NCBI GenBank assembly: GCA_963848045.1
Contig: CAWKCC010000002.1
Coordinates: 62,001 to 126,000 of the forward strand
Direction of reading: 5' to 3'
Length of the DNA stretch: 64,000 bases
Source of the DNA: CAVUAT01 sp963848045
Lineage (GTDB): Bacteria > Actinomycetota > Thermoleophilia > Solirubrobacterales > 70-9
In this document: positions 35,019 to 43,219 of the stretch, piece after piece
How positions within the stretch are numbered: position 1 is the stretch's first letter
Layout: each line of letters starts with the position of its first letter
Notes under the pieces: model-generated
Databases searched by the model: none
The model's input: only the letters and a program-made list of their open reading frames with translations
Told to the model about the DNA's origin: nothing
Translations under genes and position numbers: made by a program

Positions 35019-35912
35019 CTAGGACCCCGCCGGGCCGCGGGGCCCTGTGGGACCGCCGCCCTGCTGGCGCAGGAACTGCTCGAAGTCGCGGGCCAAAGAC
35101 TCGCCCGAGGGGATGTCGTCGCCGGCCTCCAGGCCCTCGGCCTGCTCGGATTCGAGCCGCTCCACGAGCTCCTGGATCTCGGGATTGGCGGAGACGGCGC
35201 TGGAAACCTGGCTCTCGAAGGACTCGGTCTCCTCTTCGAGCGCGGAGGCCTCGACCGCGACTCCGACGAGGCCCTCGAGTCGGCGCAGCAGGGCGAGGGC
35301 GGCCTTCGGGTTCGGGACGGCGGCGACGTAGTGCGGGACGGCGGCCCAGAGGCTGGCCGAGGGCATCCCACGGCGATTGCAGGCGTCGTGGACGACGCCG
35401 ACCACGCCCGTCGGGCCCTGGTAGTTGGAGCGGGCAAGGCCGAGGCGCTCGACCATCTCGGGGTCGGAAGCGAGACCCGTGATCGGGACGGGCAGAGTGT
35501 GGGCCACGTCGGCGATCAGAGCGCCGAGCGTGATCACCATCTCCACGCCGAGCTGCTCGGCGACCTCAGCGATGCCGTCGGAGAAGGTGCGCCAGCGCAG
35601 GTTGGGCTCGGTGCCCGCCAACAGCACCAGGTCGCGCTCGGCTCCGGCCGGAGAGGCGGCCAAGAGCACGTTCCCGGGCCACTCGATCTCGCGAGTCTGG
35701 CCCTCCGAGAGGGTGATCGTGGGGCGATTGGCCTGGAAGTCGAAGAACTCCTCGGGGTCGACCTGCGCGAAGACCTCCGCGTCCAGCGACTCGGCGGCCG
35801 TGGTCAGCGCCGTCGTGGCGGCGCCCGCGGCGTCATTCCAGCCCGCGAACGCGCAGACCAGGGCGGGCGATCGAAGCTGCGGGGGCTCGGCCTCCCAGGC
35901 GAGCGCGTCCAT
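35019..35912 (-). CDS. PAC2 family protein
   Basis: The 297-residue protein matches the PAC2 (proteasome assembly chaperone 2-like, formerly DUF75) fold: PALVCAFAGWNDAAGAATTA at the N-terminus and GPTGVVGVVHDACNRRGMPS midway are typical of the actinobacterial branch. Its function is not settled; a link to proteasome assembly is assumed from archaeal and eukaryotic relatives. The last ~20 residues are Gln/Gly/Pro-rich and probably disordered. TAAGCT lies 6 bases before the ATG. It converges on the helicase-nuclease gene. Confidence 0.85.
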   Translation of the reverse strand: MDALAWEAEPPQLRSPALVCAFAGWNDAAGAATTALTTAAESLDAEVFAQVDPEEFFDFQANRPTITLSEGQTREIEWPGNVLLAASPAGAERDLVLLAGTEPNLRWRTFSDGIAEVAEQLGVEMVITLGALIADVAHTLPVPITGLASDPEMVERLGLARSNYQGPTGVVGVVHDACNRRGMPSASLWAAVPHYVAAVPNPKAALALLRRLEGLVGVAVEASALEEETESFESQVSSAVSANPEIQELVERLESEQAEGLEAGDDIPSGESLARDFEQFLRQQGGGPTGPRGPAGS

Positions 35913-35918
35913 GCCGCG

Positions 35919-35924
35919 AGCTTA
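35919..35924 (-). promoter_or_regulatory. Putative -10 element, TAAGCT
   Basis: On the minus strand TAAGCT is followed by 6 bases and the ATG at 35912. Confidence 0.55.
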
Positions 35925-35977
35925 GCTCGCCGGGACCGCGGTCGCGATCGGTGTCCCTCGCCGTCCGGGCGGCGGGG

Positions 35978-35983
35978 CATGAT
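35978..35983 (+). promoter_or_regulatory. Putative -10 element, CATGAT
   Basis: CATGAT ends 6 bases before GTG 35990 and supports that codon over the in-frame GTG at 35951. Confidence 0.45.
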
Positions 35984-35989
35984 CGGGGG

Positions 35990-36922
35990 GTGTCCCCCGA
36001 AGCCGCGCCAGCGCCCACCATCGCCGCCCCGAAGATCGCGGAGCTGGCCGCCGGCCAGCGTTTTCGCGGCGACTACGCCTGCGTTCGCAAGGACCGGCTG
36101 ACGGCGCGAAACGGCTCGCCCTACCTCTCGCTCGAGCTGCGCGACCGCACCGGGACCATCACCGGGCGGGCCTTCCGCGACGTCGACCGGCTGGGCGCCC
36201 GCTTCGACCACGGCGATGCGATCCGGGTCTCAGGCAGGGTCGAGCGCTTCCGCGGCGAGCTGGTCGCGGAGATCGACGAGATCCGCCCGATCGCGGGCTC
36301 CGACATCGACCCCGGCGCGTTCCTGCCCTCGGCCTACCGCGACGGCGACGAGCTGGCCGGCTTTCTCGAGCACCTCGCCCGCGAGGTCCATGACGCGCCC
36401 CTGCGCAGGGTCGTCGAGCGGGTGCTGTTCGCCGAGCCCGTCGCAAGTGAGTTCCGCAGGGCTCCCTGCACCAGGGCCGGGCACCACGCCTACCTCGGGG
36501 GCCTGGTCGAGCACACCGTCGCCGTCGCGACGCTTGTCACCGAGATCTGCCAGCTGCACCCCCGCCTGGACTCCGACCTGCTGATGGCGGCGGCGCTCGT
36601 CCACGACGTCGGCAAGGTCCGCGAGTTCTCCTACGGCGCTGAGTTCGGATTGACCGACGAGGGCCGCCTTCTGGGCCATCTGGCGCTGGGAGCGGAGATC
36701 GTCGGCGGGGCCGCGCGGGACCTTCCCCTCGACCGCCGCGCGGCGCTACTGCATTGCCTGCTCACCCACCACGGCGCCGAAGGCGCGCGCCCGGGTGGTG
36801 GCGGCCGCGGCTATGGAGGGGGCTTCGGCTCACCCGAAGCGCTGGCGCTCTACCGGCTCAATGCGCTCGAGGCCGGGGTCAAGGGCGCGCTCGAGCACGG
36901 CCTGCAGCGGCGCGCCGCCTAG
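35990..36922 (+). CDS. OB-fold/HD-domain 3'-5' exoribonuclease, YhaM-like (second copy)
   Basis: About 310 residues with the same architecture as the gene at the left edge: OB domain (SLELRDRTGTITGRAFRDVD) followed by HD domain (HHAYLGGLVEHTVAVA, ALVHDVGKVREFS, LTHHGAEG). The two copies are clearly paralogous but well diverged. This one has a Gly-rich loop (GGGGRGYGGGFGS) just after the THH motif. Start at GTG 35990 is chosen for the adjacent -10. It ends 5 bases from the stop of the convergent HD-GYP gene. Confidence 0.83.
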   Translation: MSPEAAPAPTIAAPKIAELAAGQRFRGDYACVRKDRLTARNGSPYLSLELRDRTGTITGRAFRDVDRLGARFDHGDAIRVSGRVERFRGELVAEIDEIRPIAGSDIDPGAFLPSAYRDGDELAGFLEHLAREVHDAPLRRVVERVLFAEPVASEFRRAPCTRAGHHAYLGGLVEHTVAVATLVTEICQLHPRLDSDLLMAAALVHDVGKVREFSYGAEFGLTDEGRLLGHLALGAEIVGGAARDLPLDRRAALLHCLLTHHGAEGARPGGGGRGYGGGFGSPEALALYRLNALEAGVKGALEHGLQRRAA

Positions 36923-36927
36923 CGGGC

Positions 36928-38337
36928 CTACTTCTTGCCGCCGCTCTGCCCGGGGGCGGCCCCGTCGGGGTTGTTGGCGCTGTTGCCGGGAGGGCCGCCG
37001 CCGCTCAGCCCCGGAGGGCCGCCGCCGCTCAGCCCCGGAGGGCCGCCGTGGGGGTTGTTGGCGCTGTTGCCGGGGGCGCTGCCGGGTGGGCCGCCGCCCT
37101 GGGAGCCGCCGGCGCCGCCGCCCGAACCGCCGCCTGTGGAGCCTCCCGTGGGGTCGCTCCCAGCTGCCTGCGGGCTCCGCGCCCCCTCGGAGCCCTGCGT
37201 CGAGCCACGATCGCCGCTGTCCCGCTGCCCCTGCCGGCCGCCCTGCGATCTGGCCGCGGCCCCCGGGCCCGCACCGGGGGCGAAGCTCGAATCTCGCCAG
37301 CGCTGCACAGGGACCAGGTCGCCGAGAGGGATCCCGAGCGGCTGGAGTCCTGCGGCGGCGGGTGCCACCGCGCCGTCCCGCCCCGAGGCCTGCTCGCCGA
37401 GCAGGCCCGAGCCCGCCGCCGCGGCTCCGCCTGTACCGATCGTCAGCATCATCAGCAGCACGGCCAGCCGGCTGGAGCGGCGCATGCGCGCCTGCGCGGA
37501 AACGAGGCGCAGATCGCGCGCCACCTGTTCGAAGGCCTCGACCACCTGCGGGTCGAACTGGGTCCCGGCGCAACGCTTGATCTCGGCCAGAGATGCAGCG
37601 GACGAGCGACCCTCCCGATACGGCCGGTCGGACCGGATCGCATGAAAGGCGTCGGCACAGAAGATGATCCTGCTGCCCAGGGGGATCTGCTCAGCGGCCA
37701 GGCCGTCCGGATAACCGAGGCCGTCCCAGCGCTCGTGCGAGTGTCGGACCAGGCGAGCGATCTCGCCGAGCTCGGGCACCGCAGCGAGAATCCGCTCACC
37801 GAATTCGGTGTGCCGGTGGATCAGCTCCCGCTCGCGCCCGTCCAGCGGACCCGGCTTGGCGAGGATCTTGGCCCCCACAGCGGCCTTGCCGAGGTCGTGC
37901 AGGCGCGCCGCCGCGAGCACGTCCTCGCGCTCGGAGCCCGTGACGCCGAGTTGCTCGCACAGCGCCTCCGACACCACGACCACGTCGTCACAGTGCTTGG
38001 CGGTCTCCAGGTTCGTCACCTCGAGCATGGCGCCACCGAACTCGACCGCGACCCTTCGGGCCTGCGCCTTGGTGACGTGAACGCTTTCGTCCCCCTCCGC
38101 CTCCCCGCTCGCAGCCCCCGAGGAGACGACGGCGCTGATCAAATCGCGCGCCATCGAGTCCGGGGCGCGCAGCGCCTCGGGCCCGGCGCCATGACGGCGG
38201 GCCGCCTCTGGTCGCCCGCCCCGGCCGCGACCGTCGCTGACGGGGAGCTTGTGGCCCTTTCGGCTCGTCCTCGGCTGCCTCGACCGGAGGGGAGCCTTTG
38301 TCGAGCCCTGCTTCGGATGTCGCGCCCGGATTCCCAT
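36928..38337 (-). CDS. HD-GYP domain membrane protein with Gly/Pro/Asn-rich tail
   Basis: The 469-residue protein has a basic low-complexity N-terminus, an HD-GYP domain at ~105-270 (LHDLGKAAVGAKIL, RHSHERWDGLGYPDGL, CADAFHAIRSDRPYRE), one transmembrane helix (~290-310, LAVLLMMLTIGTGGAAAA) and a ~150-residue Gly/Pro/Ser/Asn tail with repeats such as GGPPGLSGG. HD-GYP enzymes hydrolyse cyclic di-GMP in the cytoplasm; all usual metal ligands seem present. The order implies a cytosolic enzyme with an exported repetitive tail, or a tail-anchored enzyme. Translation could also begin at the internal Met of MARDLISAVV. Confidence 0.75.
   Translation of the reverse strand: MGIRARHPKQGSTKAPLRSRQPRTSRKGHKLPVSDGRGRGGRPEAARRHGAGPEALRAPDSMARDLISAVVSSGAASGEAEGDESVHVTKAQARRVAVEFGGAMLEVTNLETAKHCDDVVVVSEALCEQLGVTGSEREDVLAAARLHDLGKAAVGAKILAKPGPLDGRERELIHRHTEFGERILAAVPELGEIARLVRHSHERWDGLGYPDGLAAEQIPLGSRIIFCADAFHAIRSDRPYREGRSSAASLAEIKRCAGTQFDPQVVEAFEQVARDLRLVSAQARMRRSSRLAVLLMMLTIGTGGAAAAGSGLLGEQASGRDGAVAPAAAGLQPLGIPLGDLVPVQRWRDSSFAPGAGPGAAARSQGGRQGQRDSGDRGSTQGSEGARSPQAAGSDPTGGSTGGGSGGGAGGSQGGGPPGSAPGNSANNPHGGPPGLSGGGPPGLSGGGPPGNSANNPDGAAPGQSGGKK
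36967..37074. repeat. Nested repeats in the HD-GYP tail coding sequence
   Basis: A 24-base sequence beginning GGGGTTGTTGGCGCTG occurs exactly at 36967 and 37051. Between them CCGGAGGGCCGCCGCCGCTC is tandemly repeated at about 24-base spacing. They encode the PGNSANNP and GGPPGLSG repeats. Confidence 0.8.
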
Positions 38338-38412
38338 CGGCGAAATCGTGCCGTAGCTTGGCCGGCTGCACGCACGAGGACGCCCAGGCTGGACGTATGT
38401 CCGGGTGCGGCT

Positions 38413-38775
38413 CTAGCCGCGCTCGGCGCCGGGCTTTGCTCGCAGGCCGCGCTTGATCAGGCGGGCCGCGATCAGCAGGGCGAGGCCGGCGAAGGCGAGC
38501 TCCAGGGCGCGCTGGCTGACCTCGTTGGCGGCCACCACGCCGACCAGCACGCCGAGGGGCGAGAGGGCCCCGATGACCAGGCCCTCGCGCAGGCGCACGT
38601 TGCCGTAGCTCCGCTGGCGCCAGGTCGCGACAAGGGCGACGGGGACGATCGCCAGCAGCGAGGTCGCCTCGGCCTGGACCTGGGGCTCGCCGAGGAAGAT
38701 CGTCAGCGCCGGCACGAAGACGATGCCCCCGCCGACGCCGAGCAGGCCGCCGAGCAGCCCCCCCAACAGGCCCAT
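38413..38775 (-). CDS. Half-length TSUP (TauE/SafE) permease, C-terminal-type half
   Basis: The 120-residue protein has four predicted helices. GLLGGLLGGLLGVGGGIVFVPAL is the TSUP half-repeat signature; full TSUP transporters (sulfite, sulfoacetate or other anions) contain two such halves in ~250 residues. The frame differs from that of the upstream half gene, and 55 bases separate that stop from this ATG. The two products probably assemble as a heterodimer equal to one normal permease. Confidence 0.7.
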   Translation of the reverse strand: MGLLGGLLGGLLGVGGGIVFVPALTIFLGEPQVQAEATSLLAIVPVALVATWRQRSYGNVRLREGLVIGALSPLGVLVGVVAANEVSQRALELAFAGLALLIAARLIKRGLRAKPGAERG

Positions 38776-38830
38776 CAGCGCAACGAGAAGCTCGTCGATC
38801 AGCTCGATCCCCCCCTGGAGCGCCCGGAGC

Positions 38831-39187
38831 TCACGGGATGATCAACTCGATTGCCAGGGCGATCAGGATCAGCGCGAACAGCAGCGAGATCGCGCGCTCC
38901 GGGATGCGCTGCTGAAGCGCGGTCCCCACCAGGGCTCCGCCGACCGCAGGGATGCCGACCAGCGCCGCGTTCGCGACGTCGACGTTGCCGTAGGCGGCCT
39001 GCAGCGCCACGGCGAGGGCCGCGATGATGATGATCGCGGCCATGCTGGTGCCCGTGGCCTCGCGCTCACCGTAGGCCAGCCAGGTGATCAGCAGCGGCAC
39101 GATGATCGTCCCGCCGCCCACCCCGAAGAGCCCGCTGAACGCGCCCGCGGCGGTGCCGATCGCTGCCAGCTGGACGGTCCTGCGCAT
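38831..39187 (-). CDS. Half-length TSUP (TauE/SafE) permease, N-terminal-type half
   Basis: The 118-residue protein starts at ATG 39187 (RRTVQLAAIGTAAGAFSGLF) and carries GLFGVGGGTIIVPLL, the first TSUP half-repeat, then three more helices, ending AIELIIP. TAGTAT lies 8 bases upstream. Length is half of a usual permease; the other half follows at once on the same strand in another frame. A frameshift splitting one gene is possible, but each half is complete and starts cleanly. Confidence 0.72.
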   Translation of the reverse strand: MRRTVQLAAIGTAAGAFSGLFGVGGGTIIVPLLITWLAYGEREATGTSMAAIIIIAALAVALQAAYGNVDVANAALVGIPAVGGALVGTALQQRIPERAISLLFALILIALAIELIIP

Positions 39188-39194
39188 CGGCGGC

Positions 39195-39201
39195 GATACT
39201 A
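39195..39201. promoter_or_regulatory. Overlapping divergent -10 elements
   Basis: GATACTA serves both strands: GATACT (plus, 39195-39200) ends 7 bases before otsB ATG 39208, and TAGTAT (minus, 39201-39196) ends 8 bases before the TSUP ATG 39187. The two start codons are only 20 bases apart. Confidence 0.6.
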
Positions 39202-39207
39202 GAAGGC

Positions 39208-40029
39208 ATGGAGGGCGCGAAAGCAGGGCCTGACACCGGACGCCTCGGCGAGCTGCTCGCCCCGCTGCGTGAGTCACCCGGGCACTCCGCGGTGCTGATC
39301 GACGTGGACGGCACGATCGCGCCGATCGTCGAGCGCCCAGGCGACGCGGGCGTCGGCGAGCGGACCCAGGCGCTGCTGCGCCGGCTGGCGGGCCGCTACG
39401 GTCTCGTCGCCTGCGTCAGCGGGCGCCGGGCGACCGACGCGCGCCTGGTCGTCGGCCTCGACCAGCTCGCCTACTCGGGTAACCACGGCTACGAGCTGCT
39501 GATGCCAGGCGAGGATGTGCCGCACCCCGATCCCTCGCTGGCCGGGCACGAGCAGGACGCGGCCCGCTTCGTGGCGGGGCTGGACGCGTCCGGCCTGGAG
39601 CGGGCGGCCATCCGGGTCGAGGACAAGGGGGCGATCGTGGCGCTGCATTGGCGCGGCGCCCCCGACGAGGGGGCGGCAGAGTCGCTCGCGGTCGAGATCG
39701 CCGCCGAGGCAGAGCGGCGGGGCCTGGTCACCCATCGCGGCCGCAAGGTGCTGGAGATCAGGCCGGACGTGCCCATCACCAAGGGCCTCGCCGTCGCCGC
39801 GCTGATCTCCTCGGCGCCGGTCACCGCCGCGCTCTACGGGGGCGACGACCTGACCGACGTCGACGCCTTCGAAGCTCTCCGCGCCCTGCGCAAGGACGGC
39901 GTGCTGACGGCGGTGACCTGCGTCGCCGTCGGCTCCGGGGAAACCCCGCCCGAGGTCTCGGCCAACGCCGACATCACGGTCGAGGGCACCGAGGGCTTCA
40001 ACGAGGTGCTGCGGGCCCTGGCCGCATGA
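39208..40029 (+). CDS. otsB: Trehalose-6-phosphate phosphatase
   Basis: The 273-residue HAD-superfamily enzyme removes phosphate from trehalose-6-phosphate. VLIDVDGTIAPIVERP holds the nucleophile and acid/base Asp (DVDGT), GNHGYELL is the substrate-binding region and GGDDLTDVDAF supplies the metal-binding acidic pair. The matching synthase OtsA is not in the window. It is predicted to be leaderless, and the small membrane protein behind it is likely co-transcribed. Confidence 0.88.
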   Translation: MEGAKAGPDTGRLGELLAPLRESPGHSAVLIDVDGTIAPIVERPGDAGVGERTQALLRRLAGRYGLVACVSGRRATDARLVVGLDQLAYSGNHGYELLMPGEDVPHPDPSLAGHEQDAARFVAGLDASGLERAAIRVEDKGAIVALHWRGAPDEGAAESLAVEIAAEAERRGLVTHRGRKVLEIRPDVPITKGLAVAALISSAPVTAALYGGDDLTDVDAFEALRALRKDGVLTAVTCVAVGSGETPPEVSANADITVEGTEGFNEVLRALAA

Positions 40030-40048
40030 GCACCAGCGGCGGCCGGAA

Positions 40049-40600
40049 GTGAGCTTCTGCGACCTGCTGCGGATGACGGTGCTCCTCGCTGCAGCGGTCG
40101 CGACTGCGCTGGCGGCGATCACCGTGGTGGCCGCCAACGGCGACGGCGACACCCTGACGCTGATCGTCGCCGGCGGCTGGTGGGCGGCCGCCGTCCTGAT
40201 CGGCCTGATGCAGGGTCGCGCGTCGCGAGCTTCCGAGGCGATGCGGCCACTGCTGGCCGGCGCGCGCATGAGCACCACCCTCCCCGTCGACAACCCGGGG
40301 CGCGTCGCCCTGGCGCGACTGTGGCCGCTGGGGGCCTTCGCCCTGCTCGCCGGCGGCCTCGGCTTCGTCTTCCCCGGTGTGGCCGCGATCGGCGCGGGCT
40401 TCGGGATGGCCGCGGCCCTCTCCCTGCGCGGCTGGGAGCGCGCCGTCTCGGCGATCGAGGAGCGTGACGGCGTGCGCTTCTACGTCGAGCCCGGCTCGGC
40501 CCTGCAGCCGGTGACCCTGGTGCGGACGCCGGGGCTGAGACGGGGCCGGCCGCCTGGAGGCCATCCGCCGCCGCCGCCGGCGCCGACCGCGTCCGCGTAG
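40049..40600 (+). CDS. Small membrane protein of unknown function
   Basis: A 183-residue frame from GTG 40049 (ATG 40073 is an alternative) with about four hydrophobic helices: two near the N-terminus and a GAFALLAGGLGFVFPGVAAI hairpin. A soluble stretch (EERDGVRFYVEPGSALQP) and a Pro-rich end follow. I do not recognise a family. It follows otsB by 19 bases and converges with polX. Confidence 0.6.
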   Translation: MSFCDLLRMTVLLAAAVATALAAITVVAANGDGDTLTLIVAGGWWAAAVLIGLMQGRASRASEAMRPLLAGARMSTTLPVDNPGRVALARLWPLGAFALLAGGLGFVFPGVAAIGAGFGMAAALSLRGWERAVSAIEERDGVRFYVEPGSALQPVTLVRTPGLRRGRPPGGHPPPPPAPTASA

Positions 40601-40612
40601 GCGCTTACCCGG

Positions 40613-42352
40613 CTAGCTCGCGCGATGGCGCTTGCGCAGCGGCGCGAAGGAGCGCCAGGGGCGGGTGTTGGCGACCTGATCGGCGCCGAGCCAGGCGCGA
40701 CGTGCGGTGGCCACCGCATAGCGCATGTTGTCGAGGGTGTCGACGCCGTGGGCGTCGGTGTTGCAGACGATCTTCACCCCCGCCTCGGCCGCGAGCCGGG
40801 CGTGGCCCTCGTTCAGGTCGCGGCGGTTGGGGTTGCCGTTGATCTCGATCATCGTCCCGTTGGCGGCCGCGGCGCCGACGACGCGCTCGACGTCGACCGC
40901 GTATGGCTCGCGCCTCAGCAGCAGCCGGCCGGTGAGGTGGCCGATGCAGTCCACCAGGGGATGCTCGATCGCGGCGACGACGCGGTCGGTCATCCGCTTC
41001 TCGGAGATGCCGAAGGAGGTGTGGACGCTGGCGATCACCCAGTCGAGCTCGGCCAGCAGCTCGTCGGGGTAGTCCAGCTCGCCGTTGGTGCCGATGTTGA
41101 CCTCGGAGCCGGCGAGCAGCCGAAAGCCGCGGGGGGCGGACTCGTTGTAGGCGCGGATCTCCTCGATCCGCTTGGCGAGCGCCTTGGCGTCGACCTGATC
41201 GCCGAAGCCATGGCTGGCGGAGTGATCGGTGATCGCGAAGTACGCGTAGCCGCGGGCGCGCGCCGCGGTGGTCATGTCCTCGAGGGTGTTGCGGCCGTCG
41301 GAGAGGGTGGTGTGCGAGTGCAGGTCACCGCGTATCTGATCGAGGGTGAGCAGCTCGGGCAGCTCGCCGGCGTCGGCGGCCTCGAGCTCTCCGCGCCCCT
41401 CTCGCAGCTCCGGCTCGATGCACGGGAGGCCGAGCAGCTCGTAGACCTCCGCCTCCTCCGCGCAGCGGTGTACCTCCTTGCCGTCGAGCGCCGCGACGCC
41501 GTGCTCGGAGACCGAGAACCCTCGGGCAAGCGCGCGCTCGCGCAGCGCCACGTTGTGCTCGGCGGAGCCGGTGAAGTGCTGCAGCAGGTTGCCGAAGCTC
41601 TGCTCGGGGGTGATGCGCAGGTCCACCCTGATGCCGGTGTGGGTGAGCACGCTGGCGCCCGCCTCTCCCCCCGAGCTCGCCTGGGCGACGAGCTGATGCC
41701 CGGCCAGCGCCTCGGCCAGGGCTCCGGGATCGTCGCTGGTCGCCACCAGGTCGATGTCCTTGCAGGTCTCGGCCCAGCGGCGGGCCGAACCCGCCACCTC
41801 GACCCTGCCCGCCTGGGGGAGCCTCCGCAGAGCGGCGGCGAGCTGCTCGGCCACCGGCAGCACCGCGGAGAGCAGGCGGCGCTCGGACTCCTCCCCGGCC
41901 TCGGGAAGAGTCTCGAGCGAGGCGAGAACGTTCTCCTCCACCTTGGGCCCGAGGCCCTTGAGGCCCCGGATGCGCTCGTTCTCGGCGGCCTCCCGAAGGC
42001 CGTCGAGGTCCTCGACCCCGAGCTCGTCGTACAGCCGCCGCGCGGTCTTGGCGCCGAGGCCGGGGACGCGGGTGACATCGACGAGCGTCGCCGGGAACTT
42101 GGCCTTGAGCTTGTCCGCCGAGGGGATGCGGCCCGTCTCGATCAGGGTCTCGATCTTGGTCGCCATCGTCTTTCCGATCCCCGGCAGCTCCGTCAACTTC
42201 TGTGCGGAGGCCATCTGCTCGATCGAGACGGGGCTGTCCTGGACGGTGCGAGCCGCCTCCTTGTAGGCGAGCACCCGAAAGCGGTCGGCTCCATCGAGCT
42301 CGTAGAGGACACCAAGCTCCCTCAGCGTTGCGGCGATCTCCGCGTTGCGCAT
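40613..42352 (-). CDS. polX: Family X DNA polymerase with PHP 3'-5' exonuclease
   Basis: The 579-residue bacterial PolX fills gaps in base-excision and end-joining repair. N-terminal helix-hairpin-helix elements (LPGIGKTMATKI, VPGLGAKTARRLYDEL) precede the nucleotidyltransferase region with GSARRWAETCKDIDLV, and a C-terminal PHP domain has DLHSHTTLSDGRNTLEDM, AITDHSASHG and the final DAHGVD. All blocks look intact. TACGTT lies 6 bases before the ATG. Length is normal for the family. Confidence 0.93.
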   Translation of the reverse strand: MRNAEIAATLRELGVLYELDGADRFRVLAYKEAARTVQDSPVSIEQMASAQKLTELPGIGKTMATKIETLIETGRIPSADKLKAKFPATLVDVTRVPGLGAKTARRLYDELGVEDLDGLREAAENERIRGLKGLGPKVEENVLASLETLPEAGEESERRLLSAVLPVAEQLAAALRRLPQAGRVEVAGSARRWAETCKDIDLVATSDDPGALAEALAGHQLVAQASSGGEAGASVLTHTGIRVDLRITPEQSFGNLLQHFTGSAEHNVALRERALARGFSVSEHGVAALDGKEVHRCAEEAEVYELLGLPCIEPELREGRGELEAADAGELPELLTLDQIRGDLHSHTTLSDGRNTLEDMTTAARARGYAYFAITDHSASHGFGDQVDAKALAKRIEEIRAYNESAPRGFRLLAGSEVNIGTNGELDYPDELLAELDWVIASVHTSFGISEKRMTDRVVAAIEHPLVDCIGHLTGRLLLRREPYAVDVERVVGAAAANGTMIEINGNPNRRDLNEGHARLAAEAGVKIVCNTDAHGVDTLDNMRYAVATARRAWLGADQVANTRPWRSFAPLRKRHRAS

Positions 42353-42358
42353 GCTGGA

Positions 42359-42364
42359 AACGTA
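42359..42364 (-). promoter_or_regulatory. Putative -10 of polX, TACGTT
   Basis: On the minus strand TACGTT is followed by 6 bases and the ATG at 42352. Confidence 0.5.
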
Positions 42365-42406
42365 GTGGGGGCAGACTCGTTGCCGCAGGCTTCCGGGCCG
42401 GGCAGA

Positions 42407-43078
42407 CTACGCTCGCCGCGCCGAAGGGGGGCCTTCGCACGGAGGCATCCGAGCAAGCGCCGAAGGCCCGCGGCGGCTGGGCAGTGCCGGCCAGGTGAAG
42501 GTGCGCGGGTTTCCTCCGTAGTTGGATCCGAACTGATCTCGGTCACGCCATCGGTTGAATCTAGGTCGCACCCTCGTTCGGTGCGTTCCGAGCAGCGCCC
42601 GGCTGTGTGCCTTCTCCCACTGCGTGGCGCCGTACTCTCGCAACGAGGGGATCGACAGAACCTCAACCGACTGGAAGTAGTGCGCCGTCTCATGGAGCGC
42701 CCAGCGCTCCGCGGCGCGGTGGAAGCGACGGTCGCGGAGGGTTCTTCCACGCGACCTGGCGAGCAGGCGTCGAGCGCCGGGGGCGATGAAGATCGTCCGG
42801 CAGTTGCTTTGGTCCGGACCGACCCACATGGTGGCCCTCGGCCCAGGCCTCACGGCGGAGAGGCCGACGAACTTCAGGCGTGGAGGCGGCTGATCGGCGG
42901 AGCCGAGCAGCGGAGCGGCGCGCAGCCAAAGGCGTTTGTAGTCCAGGCGTGCGTCCTGCTGCTGCCGCCCGCCGGCCCGTCCCGGGATCCCACGCTCGGC
43001 ATCCCGGCACAAAGCGGCGCCCTCGCCGGTCGGCCCCGTCAGAGCGTCCGCCAGAGCACCGATTCCTCCGATCACCAA
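42407..43078 (-). CDS. Unrecognised HExxH-containing protein with N-terminal hydrophobic helix
   Basis: About 223 residues from TTG 43078 (GTG 43075 also possible). The frame stays open upstream and reads IPRFVSRHPALSILGALLVI, which would complete a transmembrane helix, but I find no start codon there, so the N-terminus is uncertain. ATMWVGPDQSNCRTIFIAPG then HRAAERWALHETAHYFQSVE shows an HExxH zinc motif in a helix, like minimal zincins. The C-terminus is basic and Pro-rich. No further domain is recognised; membrane-tethered metalloprotein is the most I can say. Confidence 0.55.
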   Translation of the reverse strand: MVIGGIGALADALTGPTGEGAALCRDAERGIPGRAGGRQQQDARLDYKRLWLRAAPLLGSADQPPPRLKFVGLSAVRPGPRATMWVGPDQSNCRTIFIAPGARRLLARSRGRTLRDRRFHRAAERWALHETAHYFQSVEVLSIPSLREYGATQWEKAHSRALLGTHRTRVRPRFNRWRDRDQFGSNYGGNPRTFTWPALPSRRGPSALARMPPCEGPPSARRA

Positions 43079-43207
43079 GAGGGCCCCCAGGATCGAAAGC
43101 GCCGGGTGACGCGAGACGAAGCGCGGGATGTCCCGGATCCTGGAGATGCCCCCATTGTGGCGCTCGGAGCAACGTGCTTCCGGAAGACAGCGGCTGTCCG
43201 CGGAAAC

Positions 43208-43213
43208 TAGGCT
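43208..43213 (+). promoter_or_regulatory. Putative -10 element, TAGGCT
   Basis: TAGGCT ends 6 bases before GTG 43220. Confidence 0.6.
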
Positions 43214-43219
43214 GCGCGC

